A DNA stretch of 64,000 nt, taken from positions 28,196,923-28,260,922 of the forward strand of contig CP099847.1 of NCBI GenBank assembly GCA_030062745.1. The letters run 5' to 3'. A program made the translations under genes and the position numbers. The DNA is from Capitulum mitella (Eukaryota > Arthropoda > Thecostraca > Pollicipedomorpha > Pollicipedidae). The notes under the pieces were generated by a model. The model saw only the letters and a list, made by a program, of their open reading frames with translations, was not told where the DNA came from and made no database searches. Of the stretch, positions 1 to 13,400 are shown piece by piece; the first letter of the stretch is position 1, and each line of letters opens with the position of its first letter.

Positions 1-2156
1 ATCTTGGAAAGGGTTTACCTTGAAAATCGCATTTCGGTTGACGTATTCCAATGGTTTTACTTATAAATTGCATTACATGATCTGTCTTACGGCTGAACTT
101 TCATATCAGGTGAGATGGCCCAACTTCCGCTGGCCGCACGCTTTTTTACAATGTCCCCAGCCGAGTGGGGGGGAGACACCTTCTTTTCGCACTTCGTCCG
201 TAACTGAGCTACAGGCACGGAAAACCACTGTCTTTTCCTTGGAACGTAACCTAAACAGGCGTTTACGACCTTTCCTCCTCACAGCATCAAAACCAGGCAT
301 GAACAAATTCAGTCAGGCAGTACACCGAATCTACCCGAAACTGTTGCAAAAGGAAACTTCGTAGTGTGTTTTTTGTAAATTTGATTTGATCCGAGCGGTT
401 GCTGAAGTAACGCTGGAAATCGGAGCCAGAGCTAAGCATAGCTTGTTGCACGAGTTCCGACGCCTACACCTGGTCGAGCAATTCCAGGTAACGGCTGTTT
501 TTGTGGCGAAAGCTCAACGTGCCACCAATGAAGCGCTCGATTGTGTGGTAGTCAGGTTGATCCTCTTTGGCACGTTGCCAGCTAAACCGCGCGCCAATAA
601 CGGGCACCGGGGCGACTCAGATGTTGCTATGTTGTGTTGCTGACGTTCATGTCCCGTCCATCTACCGACATCTTACAACGCCCACCGACATCTCACACAC
701 CAATGAAATGAGTGGCCTTCTGCCTGACATGATGTCAAGTGGAAGGGCCCCAGCGTTGTCTTGAAAGATGGATGTCATTGGGCCTTTTGTTGCCAACGAA
801 TAGGTGAAATAAATGGTATAATGTTAAATGTTAAGTGTTATGTTAAATGTTAAGGCAGAAATAAATGTTAATAAACTGAAAACTAAAACTTTTTTGATTT
901 TTTTTGCATTATGCTTTTACATATGATATGCATATGAGTACCTATACCAAAAGGTTTACGGTTATGAACATAATATTTAAGTATCATTCAGGTAGAATTT
1001 AAGAGATAAATGCTGTATCGATGAAGAGTATAAATGATTCAAAACCGCACTAATAAATGCAGTCTTCAAAGACATAGTGATAAAGGATACCCCATAGCCA
1101 TAGCCCCCGTCATTCAGGCAAGCAGTCAAGACAATTTTTACAGCAGTCTGTCCCATGTCCACACTGAAAGCAACACCATGTGCATTGGAGAGTTCTTTTC
1201 AGTTTGTAAGGATATGCCAGACTGGTTAAGCTGAGTGGCACATAATCATGATCCTGCAAAAATGATCCAGTGTGATATGGTGTAGAACACCTAAATTAGA
1301 CAGGTGTTAATCATTAATTTTTATTCAAAACAATTTACTTTTTGAATCCTAGCTGCTTTCAGCAATGCGCAACACTTCATATCTATTCTGATGACTGGAT
1401 GGCGGTTGGCATGTCTTGGTTTCGGTGTTACATACATAGAGGCTACAGGCACATAGCCAAAGCGGGCCATGGGGCCATGCCCCCCCCCCTGAGCCGAGCG
1501 GTCTTTACAAGATATTTAGCGATTTTGCCGGAATACGGAATAATGATCAGGTGTGTGATGCAAAAAGAAACATTATATGTCTTTCCTGTGAGTGAAATAT
1601 GAGGTCAGTAACATAAAATTGATCATTTTTCCCACAGATTTTGCCGTTTGCCAAAATTTGACACTCCCTCTCAAGAGGAAAATCCTGCGGTTACGTGCCT
1701 GATAGGTTAAGTATTACATTATGCCATTAGGTACACCCTCTCGAACTTACCATTGTCCCCGTCCACAGACCGGCGGCAAACAGCCATGAACACTCCACGT
1801 GTTTATGGCTCCGAAAAACCTGCACTGCACCAGCCGGCGGAAGCAACTGACATGTAGTTCGATCCGCACACGCGCATACACACCGGCTCAACTTTGTACT
1901 TCAGCATTATTTGGCATTGTTCGTCGGTGATCGAGAAGTACAGTACGACACTCTGGTTGTTTTGCACAGACCAAAGTTGGTTGCCGCATGGAGAGTTCAT
2001 GAATCAACAGATAATCAGTTGTTTTACTGAAGTCTAGGATTATCCTACTAGACTCCCATCGTGAAGAATGACGAAAAAAGGCGTCGGGCAACTCACCGTT
2101 CGATCGTTAGAAAGCGGAACAGTAGGAATGCTACGATCCCTCCGTTAGCATCAATA
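1..2156. other. no gene recognised
   Basis: Only short spurious frames. A TGTTAAATGTTAAG-rich patch lies at 820-865. The words GAGGAAAATCCTGCGG and TTACGTGCCTG near 1675-1704 recur near 10505 and, less exactly, 25420. Confidence 0.6.
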
Positions 2157-3437
2157 TTAACCCGCGCACGACCGTCGGTCCGTTTCGAACATGGGCGACT
2201 GGGGGGGGGGGGGGCGGTTGGCCGCCCCCCTCTGACTCACGAACGGCTGGTCGCACGATAAAAATAAGCACACCGTTGGAAAGCTTGTGACGAGTAGAGC
2301 TCGAAACTGTCTCATTTTTATTTTTTCGAAACGGTCTCATTTTTAGTTTTAGATAATATGTGAGCCAATTTGCCCCCTATATATATGTTTTCTCATAGCC
2401 GACTGCATGAGACCGAGAAATGGCCTGAATCTCAAGGGCTGTGACTAATAACGCATAAGTAAAGGCACCAGCGCAGAAGTAAAGGTCCGCGGATGCCGAT
2501 ACATGTCTAATTTCCCCAGATTTGTTCAATATGTACGCCGAAACGTTGAGTTAAAGACACGGTAATTCTCCCGCTACCTGTCGGTGTGCGCTGCTGCCGT
2601 ATGCGGTACCAAAGTAACGGGAACTAATGTTAACGTTCCTTTATTTTCGCGAAAAAAGGCGATCTATGTACATCTTATTGATCTTTGTGGTTCTTGTGAT
2701 GGTTTCTGATGCTTAAATTTTGGGAAAATTGATTAGTTACCAATGCACAATATTGGCGGGGCTTTATTCGCCTGTTTATTTAATTGCTTGTTTATTTCCA
2801 AAATATGCAATTTTTTCTAACTTTTTTGAGGTTCCTGGTATTACTTACGTCTGTGCAAGCTAGCTCTGCCATTTTCTATCCATTCTGAGTAATTCATGGT
2901 CGAATTTGACGGTGGTACATTTTGGGTCACTACAGTCATTCGTGACCTGACCTTAGGTCAATGGCTGGCAGTCATTGATACTTTGCCATTGTCATTGATA
3001 CCCAATGACGGTAACTAGATGTCTGCCTGACTCCACACTAAAAATGTTATGAAATATTCTGTCAATTATCGAAAAAAAACGGCGACATGTCTTAAAAATG
3101 GGCTTGACCTTAGGCCAATGATCCGGAAAATTCCAAAAAAATCTGAGATAGCAGATTTGTTCCATCTATCACGATCACTAATCCCTGAAAGCATTATTGA
3201 GATATCTTGTTTTGCGAAAAAGTTAAAGGGCGCTAAACTTTTTTGGACATAGGTCCGTTTGACCTGACTTAGGTCAGGCGCCGGACCTGACCTGAGGTCA
3301 AAATTTTGACAGGAGATGTAAAATGGATGAAGCAAAAGGTACACAATGTTTTGTGACTCTGTGTTTGTTGGTTCTCTCGCAATGTCAGAAAAACCTCAGG
3401 GGGGCAGTCAACTGCCCCCCAGTCGGGGACGGGTTAA
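2157..3437 (+). mobile_element. TTAA element family B, copy B1 (near intact)
   Basis: TTAA lies at 2157-2160 and 3434-3437. Termini are TTAACCCGCGCACGACC and ...GGGGACGGGTTAA. The right end has the palindrome GGGGGGCAGTCAACTGCCCCCC (3401-3421). Inside are everted hexamers TGACCTTAGGTCA (2948-2960) and TGACCTGAGGTCA (3288-3300). No transposase. Probably piggyBac-type non-autonomous, by the TTAA/CCC ends. Confidence 0.85.
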
Positions 3438-4789
3438 GACTTTGCGAATGTTTCGTCGATTTGGTTTAGTGTGTAGCAGATTAGCAATAGACGATTCTAA
3501 TAGAGATGTTCTAATGTTCGGGCATTTTTGTCCACATGGCTTTAATCTGAAGGTGTGGTATAATAGCATTTAGAAGTCGTTAAGACCATTTCGCCTTCAC
3601 CTTTCCCTTTATGCTATCCTGAAACCATTAATTTCTTATTTCAGCAACGTAGCATTTACCTAACATTTTAAGAACTTCATTAAGGTTATGCGTTTCGCAC
3701 ATTAATCCCTTTTTATCCGTAACTCTACTGGGAATCAGGATGCGTTGATGGCCTGCCAACTTCGTTTTTGCTCGCATGACAAGACACATCAAAGAAGAAC
3801 GCACCAGCCACGCGGCATCAAATTCACGGAACAAATCACCGGTCACATCACCGTTCGTTAACTCCGCCCTTCCACGAAAGCTAAAGCTTCGCTAGTCCGC
3901 AGTTACCGCCGGCGCTGGCACGCCGTTCCCGCCTCGCCTTCCACGGCTCGTGTTCCGACAAAACGTGCGACACGTCGTACGTCAGGTCAGTGCGTTGCAC
4001 GTGCCGAGAACCCGACGGGACGCCGTTTTGCGGCCGCGCCAGCGGCGGCGGCAGCGGCCGATCGGCTGGCGGCGCGGTGCGGATATTGGGGGGGGGGGCT
4101 CGGCTCGCTCGGCCAGCAACTGATGGACGCCAAATGAGATTGGACGGCGCCATGAGCCACCGACTGGGAACCGGCCCAGCTGACCTCGGCCATAAGCCTG
4201 CGGCTTTGCCAAAATGAATATAGGTCATCTAGGGTGTTATTTCGCACGGACGGGGTCGGAGACGCAGCTATTAAATCTCCTTTCAAATGCCATGCGGGAA
4301 CTTCCTTTCCGATTGGAACAGATCGACGATTTTAGCACATTAAAGGGATTTTCTGAAAAGTGGTTTCAGAACTTTCTTATAATATACAGGAGCTCAAAGC
4401 GTGCATCGATCTCAGAGTAGCTGGTCATCGCACGGTTTGGCACATTGTCGCACGATATGAATATTGTTTTCACAAAAACACTCTGACTTGTACGTAAATC
4501 AGAGTCTGCCGCTAAACGTTACTTGAAATGCACAGGCGCAACATGCGCCGTCCCTATGGCAACGTCACCCATTTTCTTGATGTTTTTCGATGCTCTGCTT
4601 GGTCAGCGCTCACAAGATTTCCGAGAATGTCCGCTGTTGTAGGCGCCACTGATCAGCGCCGGTACCGTTACGACCTCGTCATTGCGATGGGGAGATCTAC
4701 AGCCGATGGTTCGGCTCTACCAATAATCATGCAATTGACGCCGCCATCAAAACCGACGGCTGCGAGAAACCATACCGGTCGTGCGTTGA
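3438..4789. other. no gene recognised
   Basis: The stretch is GC-rich from 3860 to 4190 with a G-run at 4089-4099. I see no domain, splice-supported exon or repeat family. Confidence 0.55.
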
Positions 4790-5065
4790 AACCATAGCGC
4801 AATCCTTCTGTAATCTTGCTTTATCGCACACTTCAAATAACGGAGCGCATGAAAATACGAACATCGGTGGGCAGTAGTAAAGTGAGGCGCAGTCTTCCGG
4901 CAAAATCTTGCCTCGTCACGTCCTTGAAATAACGAAGCATATGAAAACACAAACATCAGTGGGCAGTAGTAAACCGTAGCGAAGTCTCTCGATAAAATCC
5001 TGCTTTATCATGCTCTTCAGCTAATGAAGCGCGTGAACATACGAACATCAGTGAGCAGTCGTAAG
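4790..5065 (+). repeat. three-unit tandem repeat of 92 bp
   Basis: Units 4790-4881, 4882-4973 and 4974-5065 each end in a variant of CATCAGTGGGCAGTAGTAA. Units 1 and 2 share GGGCAGTAGTAAA exactly, and the spacing is 92 bases both times. No coding meaning seen. Confidence 0.75.
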
Positions 5066-7306
5066 ATCTTTCTGCTCGTCGTTCAGCCTAGCCAGGACAA
5101 CCAGACCCTTCCGGCGCGGAAGCAGGCCTCAGCGGGCCGTCGACCAGCGCAGGCAGGATCACCGGAGCTGCGGACGCAAGACTCGGCGGGCCGCAGCCTG
5201 ACCCCCAGCCGAACCTCGCCCGGCCGGCCGCCCCCGCGGCGCTGTCACCGCCTGTCATGCCCGGCGGCCATCGTCCGTTGACGACGCCCAAAGTCGGGAT
5301 CGGCGGTGTCCGAAACGAGCGGGCCATCGCCGCTGACGGCCCCGGAACGGGCGGCCCGACACGCGGCTTCGAGACCGGAGGGGCGCTGGTCACGACCGCG
5401 CCTGGCCCGGCCTGATTTCGCCCCGCTGATGGCGATTAATTCCAGCTGCGGCCGCCTGAGCGCTGGTGACACGCCAGCGGAGCGGGACCCTGGACTCTCT
5501 CGGGGTACTCACAGCTGCTGGCTCGTGAAGGCCGCGGCCGTCGGCCGATAACGGTCTGCAGAACAAATGTCCAAGTTATGAGAAATCCTTGAAATCTGCC
5601 GTAACTGAACACGAATGACAACTTCTGGTGGTTTTGGTGGTCGCAAAGACAGCGATAGTGAGGCGGATCAAAGTTTAACCGTGCTATATCTCTTCACCTT
5701 TATTGAACCGTGTTTGCGCTTCATCTGCAAACTGCGTCCTTTATGTTAATACCATGGAATATAACAAAACCTTCTTATCTAATCATACATTTCCAGCTCG
5801 CAGGACCCGGTAAGGAATGACACTGCGTCATCGCCGATGATTTTTTTTTCTGCATCTGCCTTCGACATTCTCCAGGCATTTTATAGGTAATGTGGGCCTC
5901 CTTTCATTACAAATGTCATGCAATCACAGCACTCAAAAATTGGTTCCGGTCACCTATAACTAACAAAGTGAACGTGCGTCTAAGGCAACCGTAAAATAGC
6001 CCGAAAGGTCCTCGCGAAACGCCTCGACATAGTCGCTTCTGGTCCACGTCGGAAGTTAATACGGTTGCATTATATTTGAAAATGGTACAAATGGTACTTA
6101 ACAAAATTTATGCGCGATACCACAGAATGCCTCATTTCTTTCCTGTTTCTCCAGTAACCCTGTCTTTAATAGTTAAACAGTAGAGTGACCATAAAAAAGT
6201 CGAAAATTGCAGCCGACCAAAACTTTTCCCATGAAATGGCCAATTTAAACCACACAACGATCAAAAACTGAGCAATATTTAGACGTCGTGCATCGACCCT
6301 GAAATGTCAGTGTTTGCTCAGATCGGACCAACTAAGCAAGTTTTTACCGAACTGAGATAATTGATCATGTAGCCATATTTTCTGAATTCCTCTTCATGCA
6401 AAAAGTCGTCTCATATGCTTCCGAAGTTCGCAGCACACGTGGGTTAGAAGTGACGACCACCTAAAAGCTAACATATGTTCCATTTAAGCACATATCCAGC
6501 CCTCGCCCGCACTTGGCATTTCGCCATCCTAGAACGCACCTGGGGGAATACCACCCCCGAGCCATTCACCTCTTTATTGAGAAAGAGCCTCGCGACAAAA
6601 ACCAACGGACTGCTTGGGACGTGCTGAATTTAACGGTGCTCGATGTGACCTTTTTAGGATAACTCCTGGCCTTCCAGGTCATGTCAAACAAATATATTTT
6701 ACTTTTTGCGCTACAAATGGAATGTCCCCATCTAGCAAAGGTACAACTATTTATGGTATTAAATCAGATGGAGTGGCTTCTGGTCGTTCTCATGGCGTGC
6801 AGTCTTACTACCTAAGTTCAGTTGGTCGCATGCCAGTTAAATTCAGCAAATGTCCTTTTCAGCAGAATCCGCTCCCGACGCTATTGAAAAGGCAGTTTGT
6901 TACGTACTGATGTCTGTTTGTAAACCCAGACAGCTTTAGGTGATTTATCGAACCAGGTTCACGTGCAGAGCGAAAAAAAATGCAGAAAGTCAACCGAGGT
7001 CAAATTCCTCATTTCGCCGCGAACAGTACGCAATGGATATTCAGTGCAAATTTAGAACAGAAAAAATGACTAATGATGTGGGACTGCGTCTCTAACGTCG
7101 AAACACATTGTGAAAAGTCAGGTCATGACCTTACATTATTCAATAACATGTCATATTAAGTGATAACTTAATATCAACATAGGTGACGTAGCACCATGAA
7201 ATGTAATTCAGAATGGCTACTTCTAAAAGGGTTCAGAAACAGTCCAGGATGAAAGGAAAATATTTCTTCGCATTTGCAACTTTGTGGGTGTTAGCGCGTG
7301 TATAGG
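5066..7306. other. no gene recognised
   Basis: The CpG-rich block 5080-5560 gives overlapping composition-driven frames on both strands. The rest is AT-richer with nothing recognisable. Confidence 0.55.
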
Positions 7307-7355
7307 AGTTAGTTAGTTAGTTAGTTAGTTGGCTAGTTGGTTAGTTGGTTAATTG

Positions 7356-7414
<59 letters not shown>

Positions 7415-7436
7415 GGTTAGTTAGTTAGTTAGTTTG
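7307..7436 (+). repeat. (TTAG)n microsatellite
   Basis: About 130 bases of TTAG units with interspersed GTTGG and CTAG variants. The unit is four bases, not the five-base insect telomere repeat TTAGG. Confidence 0.95.
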
Positions 7437-8562
7437 TTTATTCGTTTGGTTGTGTGTGGTTGACAGCACAAAACCATGTATCCAAAAACCCATGTTCCAG
7501 ATGGCCACCAAATCAGCTACCTGAAAACGCGTTAGATTTTCCACAAAATATAACATGCTTCTCGACCTGATTTGACCTTAGCTCTGACATTGACCTTTAG
7601 TAGCATCTAAGTGCACATTCCCGACGCAGGCGTGATGCAGTTTGCAAAGAAGTCAGGAAATATGACATCTGCGGCGCACTTGACGCATTGCTCTTACTCC
7701 TTATATTACATCGCGCCTTCGGGTCGTGGCATGCCCTCGAGAACACGGTCATATCTAACAAACCAAATGTCAGAGAAACTTGAGATTTCCAGGGAAACCG
7801 CAAAAAGGATAAAAAACAGCTCCTGAAAAGTCACGCCTGTCTTTTATGGCTTGGCATGCATCGAAGAAAAACCATTTAGGGAGTGGGGGCGGGGTGGCAT
7901 CCACCACCATGTGCGGGCGAAGGCTAATGCCGAAAACAAGAATATCATCTCCAGAAACGACCACGAGGTTGCGTGGTGTTGCAGTTACAATAAGAGCGTT
8001 GGGAATCTGTTTGCTGATATTATTAGTGGGGTGTGCCGCCCTCGGAGCCCCTGTCATGTACGCGCCTGTGTGCACCGCGAGCGACCTGTGTTGCAGGTGC
8101 CTGCGGCGGTTGCGGCGTTGCTCGGGAAGACTGGTGAAGACCGGTGGACCTCGAAGTAGTCGGTAGAAGTAGTGGAGTACATAGGTAGGTAGGATCTCAC
8201 AGTAATAATAGGTTGAGCGGGATAGTGCGAGGTGTGCCGCCCTGGTATTCCCCGGAGCTGGACGCGCCTCCGGCGGCGGCGGCCCTCGGCAAAAGTTTTC
8301 CGCGCGCGTTAATCGAGTTTTGCAATTTGGTCGTGTGGGATGCGGTCTGTTTGGGTTTGAGGAACAATTAAGGCGATTAGTCCTTGTCTGATGTCGGTTC
8401 AGCCTTTGCAATGGATAAACCGACAACCAGGAGTGGGAAGGCTCTGAAGGCTACAGATTCGGCGAAAGAGCAACGTGTGAAATCGCCAAGAATAGCACAC
8501 CACCTTCTAAGGTCAGCCACGGACATATTCTTAATTGGTCAGCCGTCTTTTTCAATTGGTGG
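7437..8562. other. no gene recognised; longest minus-strand frame unsupported
   Basis: A 218-codon minus-strand frame (8426-7770) and shorter plus-strand frames overlap here. None shows a family motif or conserved pattern. GC-rich at 8030-8310. Confidence 0.45.
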
Positions 8563-8870
8563 CGCCAGATTGCCAACCACGCGCCAAGTTTTCCAGTACT
8601 TCTTCGGTGCCAATCAGAGTGCTTCTGACAAGAAGGCCGCGTCCAAAGCCACGGTGGAACATGCTCGGACATTTTGGAACATGACGCGCATAAAGATGGC
8701 CAAGAGATAGAACTGCGACAGAGAGCTGGAATTACTGTGGGAAGAGTGGCGCTTGCTGCAGAAGAACAAGAATAGAGTCAATGACGCAGGTAAAGGCAGG
8801 GGGAAATTTCCAGAAAGTCCGGACAAGCTATGGGACATCGGAGCTTCCGATGCTGCTGAAAAGATTTAAA
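8563..8870 (+). pseudogene. transposon-associated ORF of unknown function (EEWRLLQKNK type), broken
   Basis: The frame reads LPTTRQVFQYFFGANQS, then ARTFWNMTRIKMAKR, a TAG stop at 8708, then in the same frame ELLWEEWRLLQKNKNR and ESPDKLWDIGASDA to TAA at 8868. The pattern TTRQV-YFF, FW-ARI, EEW-LLQK-K-R, D-LFDIAHADA recurs, from memory, in uncharacterised multicopy proteins of invertebrate genomes that behave like transposon genes. The function is unknown. A single internal stop breaks it. Confidence 0.5.
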
Positions 8871-8999
8871 GAAAACGACTGTTCTCAGACGATGCGAAAA
8901 AAGCAGACATGAAGATTTACAAGGAATAACAGGGCCCACATCGGGCAACGAAATCGTTCTCTTGCCAAGAAAAAACGGCAACTGTCAGGAAAACAATCT

Positions 9000-9200
9000 A
9001 GTCACTGGCTCTCTTCTTGCTCTTCTGCAGCGAGCGCCACTCCTCCCACCGTAATTCCGGCTTTCTGTCACAACTCTGTCTCTTGACGGTCCTTATACGC
9101 GCCATGTCCCAAAACGTCAGAACATTTTCCGCCGTTGATTTGAACGCGGCCTTCTTGTCAGAAGCTCCCCGACTGGCATGGAGGGCGGACGACGGCTGAT
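9000..9200 (-). pseudogene. second, inverted copy of the EEWRLLQ-type ORF fragment
   Basis: On the minus strand the frame reads GASDKKAAFKSTAENVLTFW and LRWEEWRSLQKSKKR, matching 8625-8790 on the plus strand at roughly 80% of bases by eye. The two copies face each other across about 210 bases, making a large imperfect hairpin. Confidence 0.5.
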
Positions 9201-10031
9201 CAGGCACGGACACGCCCGTGGCTGACTAGAGGTTGCACTTTTGTTGGTGCTTTCACTCGTTACTGTTTCGTGGAATCGGTAGCCTTTAGATTCCTTCCAC
9301 TACTGGTTGTTATTATATTTATTCATTGCAAAGACTTAACTCATCCGACAAGGACCAGCCACCTGAGTCTGCAACGCCCCTGTCGGAAAAACTATAGCTG
9401 TGGTGCCGCCTTGGAAAAATAGGCTGGTACGGGAGGCAATAGAAATCAAGTAAGCTAATTCATTTATAAAGAGGGGAGAAGGTAAATTCCAGTTAAGTCC
9501 GATATGGGATATTGTTATAGCTAACTGTTCCTACAGTCGATTCTGCACGGCGCAGTCTGAGGTTATAGCAACACTTAGGCAGTGAAACCATGTAAAGCGT
9601 TTTTTTGGGGGGCTGTTTCATTGAAAGCGAACGATATGACGAGACGAATGTAGAGGACAGGTTTATTTTATAGCGAACGATTATACGAGAATGTGTAAAG
9701 TTTAGCACCGGTTACAGCGATCGACGAAGCGAACAGAACATGTAAAAGGTGGATTTGGAATTTGGTAGGGATTTCGACTAGGTCAATATGGATGGCGCAT
9801 TTTTAAGTCACATCTCTTTTGTTTAAAGGTAGCCACAATTAATGTTCCGCGGGACTGAACGCATTTTTTCGAATTCTTGCACTTGTGTTTGCTTGTCTGC
9901 GACCCTGTACTCGATCAGTGTCCAAGGACGAGAGAAATCGTCCGAAATGTATGGTCTGTTTTTGTTTTATCGGGATCGACCTTCAGTTCTATTCTAAAAG
10001 TTGAAATCACATTATCTGTTTTTCCTTTGCG
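9201..10031. other. no gene recognised
   Basis: Mixed-composition sequence without repeats or coding signature that I can see. Confidence 0.55.
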
Positions 10032-10414
10032 TTAACACACGCACTTGAAGGGGGCACTTTTGAGCCCCCACCTGCTTTTCTTCAAAATCTCGAGAACGGA
10101 TCGGAGTTGGTCGTTCCAATTTTTCGACATTTATCGAAATTGAATAACTCGTCGACTAACGCATGAAATCGAAAATCGGTCCGAGATTTTTTAAGTATGA
10201 AGCATTTAAAGTCAAACATAATGGTTGTCGCTGGCAAATGGAAACTTTGCGAAATGACTAGCGTTCTACGTAAGATTATCGTATGGACATAATCAGCCAG
10301 CATCATTCGGGCATAAGTGATGAATGTACCAAGACCAAAGCTAGGGTCAGTAAACGTTAGCGTTGGCCTTCCAGTGACCGTTAGCGCGAAGCCCCCTTCC
10401 ACTGCCCGTGTTAA
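10032..10414. mobile_element. TTAA element family C, copy C1 (short, complete)
   Basis: TTAA lies at 10032-10035 and 10411-10414. Inverted termini CACACGCACTTGAAGGGGGC and CACGGGCAGTGGAAGGGGGC match at 16 of 20 positions. A G/C palindrome and TCTCGAGAACG follow the left end. 375 bases between the TTAA copies, with no coding capacity. Confidence 0.8.
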
Positions 10415-13400
10415 ATATGATGTGTTACATAAAACTGCTGCTTTTCCTATCGATGTTGTCATAGGCCAGTGGCATATGACAAAATCTGACATTGCCCCAC
10501 CCCCTGAGGAAAATCCTGGCTACGTGCCTGTTTGTGGTAAAAGCAAATTTCTGGGAATCACTGACCAAGGGGTGGGGGGTCGATTGGCTCTTTTGACACC
10601 CCTCTGGCTACGCTACGCGTGCCTGGTCCATGCTGTGGTTGAGGACAATGCCTGGGAGCAAAGGCTTGCTCTTTTTTCTTGTGAAATCGTTTTCTGTTTC
10701 CATATTCTGCTGACATTGGACCTTCATTGGCCAGTAAAGTCTTACGCCGAGGGGAACTAGACCTTGGTGCCTTGATCATTTGTATGCTGTGCTGTGCCCT
10801 CCTGCACAGCATGACCTCAACTTGAACCTGACCTGCTGTTTAATGATTTACAATGCTAATGTTACAAGTGTTTTATAACCGGATGTAAAGATTGCACTTT
10901 AGCTTCTCATTCGGAAGCCCAACGCATGCCTAGGGTGGCAAACACACGGAAAAAGGACACCTCATAAGAGTGCCATATAAAAACTCCAATTTTTAGTGAT
11001 GCCTGCCACAGTAATACTGGAATTGGCACTTTCGGGTGACGGATGTAAACAAAATGTGCACACATCAACGATAAAGTAAAGGTCAGAGCCCCCTGCAAAG
11101 TAAAGAGGTCAATGCTCCCTGGTTATATTTAAATATGTGCAACAGAATGAAAATTAATAACATGATGGTTTTATTCGAGGGCAGCGGACATACGCCAGGT
11201 ACGGAAATATCAGTAAATTACGTAACGTGCCAAGTAGGGACTGTGGTCAGCTTCCTGCAAATGGTTCATGTCAAGAACTGAGCCTAAAAGACGTTGCTAG
11301 TCCAGAGCAATGTATGCATATCTGTGGCCTAGTTGATGCGTGTTCCTGAATTAGTGCTGAATTGCAGAGCCAAGCTATGTCCAAAATAAGCCTGCCGTAT
11401 AATTTATTTTTCTGATGCCTTCGTAATGGTGGGCGGAGAACAACAAAAACAAACGAAAGGAAGGGAGTCCCTACGATGTAAATTAGGCCGACCGAAATTC
11501 GAATAAAAACTTTTTGGCTGGTCACCCATTATTCCCATCCCTTTGGCGAAATATTACACCTATGGTTGTGTCTCACGCTGCGTTGCAGAACTCTAGCACC
11601 GCCACTGGGAAGGAAGCAGACACACGTCAGAGGACACGCAACACTAGTGCCATCTAATGAACAACACACCGAGACGAAGAAGAATAGGTTTTCACATCGC
11701 GGTTTTTTTTAGCCTTGACTTGAGATCCAGGCGTGGGCCAGGCAGACCGTTTCGTGATGGGAGGTGACGGGATGGGGGGGGGGGACGTCTGCTGGCTGCC
11801 GAGCTGGAACAAGCCGATCCAATGACGCCCGACGGGCGTGGTGCCGGCCGGATCAGGCAGTTCATCACCTTCGATGGCCGCCAAACAGGGTCGATCGCGG
11901 CCGAGAGAATGACGCCGCCGGCCTGTTCGCGTTATCCTCGACCACGGCAGAGGTGTGGGGCACGGAGGCTGGAGGCCAGACCCCATCAGAGGCCAGAACA
12001 GGTCAGAGGAGACCGAAACAGTCCGGAGACCTGACCGGAGACCGTACTGGACCAAAGGTCAGGCTTAACCATGACCAGACCTGGCCAGGGACCAGATCTG
12101 ACAAGGGACCATACTTGGTCAGAGACCAGGCCAGACCAGACCAGAGACAAGGCTTGGCCAGACGCGGACCAGACCCGGAAAATGATGAGATGACCAAACG
12201 AGAGTTTGTTTTTCTGTGGAAATTTCGGAAATGTACTTAGCTGTTATGTGCGATGCCACGGAAGATCCATTAAATCCCCTCAAATGCCGTTTAGAAAGCT
12301 TCCATTTGGCGTCCATCGCTGCCGATTTCGTTGAAGACTGTTCGAGACGGTGTCCATTTTGGTAGCTATCCACTGGTCACCATCAATGATAATACAGAAA
12401 CAATCGGACCAGGAAATCATACAGTCCTCATCTGGCGAAGTAGTTATATTGCGAGAAATTGTTCTAGCGACGATGCAGTCTTTGAGGGACGAAACAATGC
12501 ACAAAGTGGGCTGAGGACAAAGTGATTAAAGGACGAGGTATTCCCTCGGCGACGAGCACTCATAGGGAGGCAAGTCAGGTCTTATTAAGAGTCGGGAGTT
12601 AATCATCACCAGCAGGCGAGGAAGCGACCTTTCAGTGAGAAAACTGCGACATGTACCTAGAGATGAAACGACGCCCGGTCTAATAATCTGCTCTGGGAAA
12701 ACAGGACAGTACGCCGGAGATGAGGCGTTTCTCAAGAGGCCAAGGCTTCGAACGAGCGGAAGTTTTAACTGGACGCGTGGGTCCCCAGGGCCTGCGTCAG
12801 ACCTTGACAGACCAGCTAATCCTGCGGTCTTTTCAGACCGTGCGGACCCAGACCGGGCGCCGGGCGGTGCTGGCCCCCTGACCCCTCGCAGGTGGCGGAG
12901 GGGGGCTGCGACCCTGCGTCGCACTGCCTGACCCCTGACACGACTGTTCCGCCGCGGTCTGTCAGCCGCTTCTTCACGCGGCCGCAAACACCGCCTGCCT
13001 CCCGTCGAGCACGTGCTCCCTGACTGCGCCGTCCACGAAGCTGTCACAGCTCGGTCGCATTGCTCAGCCTGAAACGCGCCTAATTGCAGTTCTGTAGACT
13101 TACGTACCCTGACATTCAGGCTCCAATTGAGTTTTTGCAAAACGGTGGACCGCATCCATATGAATACACAATTTTGACAAATGCGGAGGCGCCTGCAAGA
13201 GACCAAGCGTTATGTCGGGAATCACCCGGCCTCTGAGACTCTGCGGCCGGCCGGCGGCAGAGCTGTTTTTCGGGGCCAGGAGCGCGACCCGGCGGCGCTC
13301 ACTGAGCCAATAACAGCGCCGTTTGGCACGGTCAAGTGGGCATACACAGCACGCCGGGAGAGGCCCACTCGATCGCCGCCCTGGCCGCCATGACTGGGGT

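Noticed and set aside
7307..7436. TTAG repeat as an internal telomere remnant
   Set aside because: The unit is four bases, while arthropod telomeres with this motif use TTAGG; it is better read as a microsatellite.
7928..8160. Plus-strand frame with a hydrophobic, signal-like stretch (ALGICLLILLVGCAALG), considered as the klg first exon
   Set aside because: Its possible donor near 8132 is weak and in the wrong phase for exon 2, whereas the 16636 exon fits phase and cleavage site.
7770..8426. 218-codon minus-strand open frame, among the longest in the window
   Set aside because: No domain, low-complexity composition and overlap with open plus-strand frames in GC-rich sequence; no splice or repeat support.
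11764..12240. 158-codon plus-strand frame
   Set aside because: Covers the GACC/CAGA low-complexity repeat, so the frame is open by composition.
12526..13206. 226-codon minus-strand frame
   Set aside because: Long only because the block is GC-rich; amino-acid content is Arg/Pro/Ala-rich with no family resemblance.
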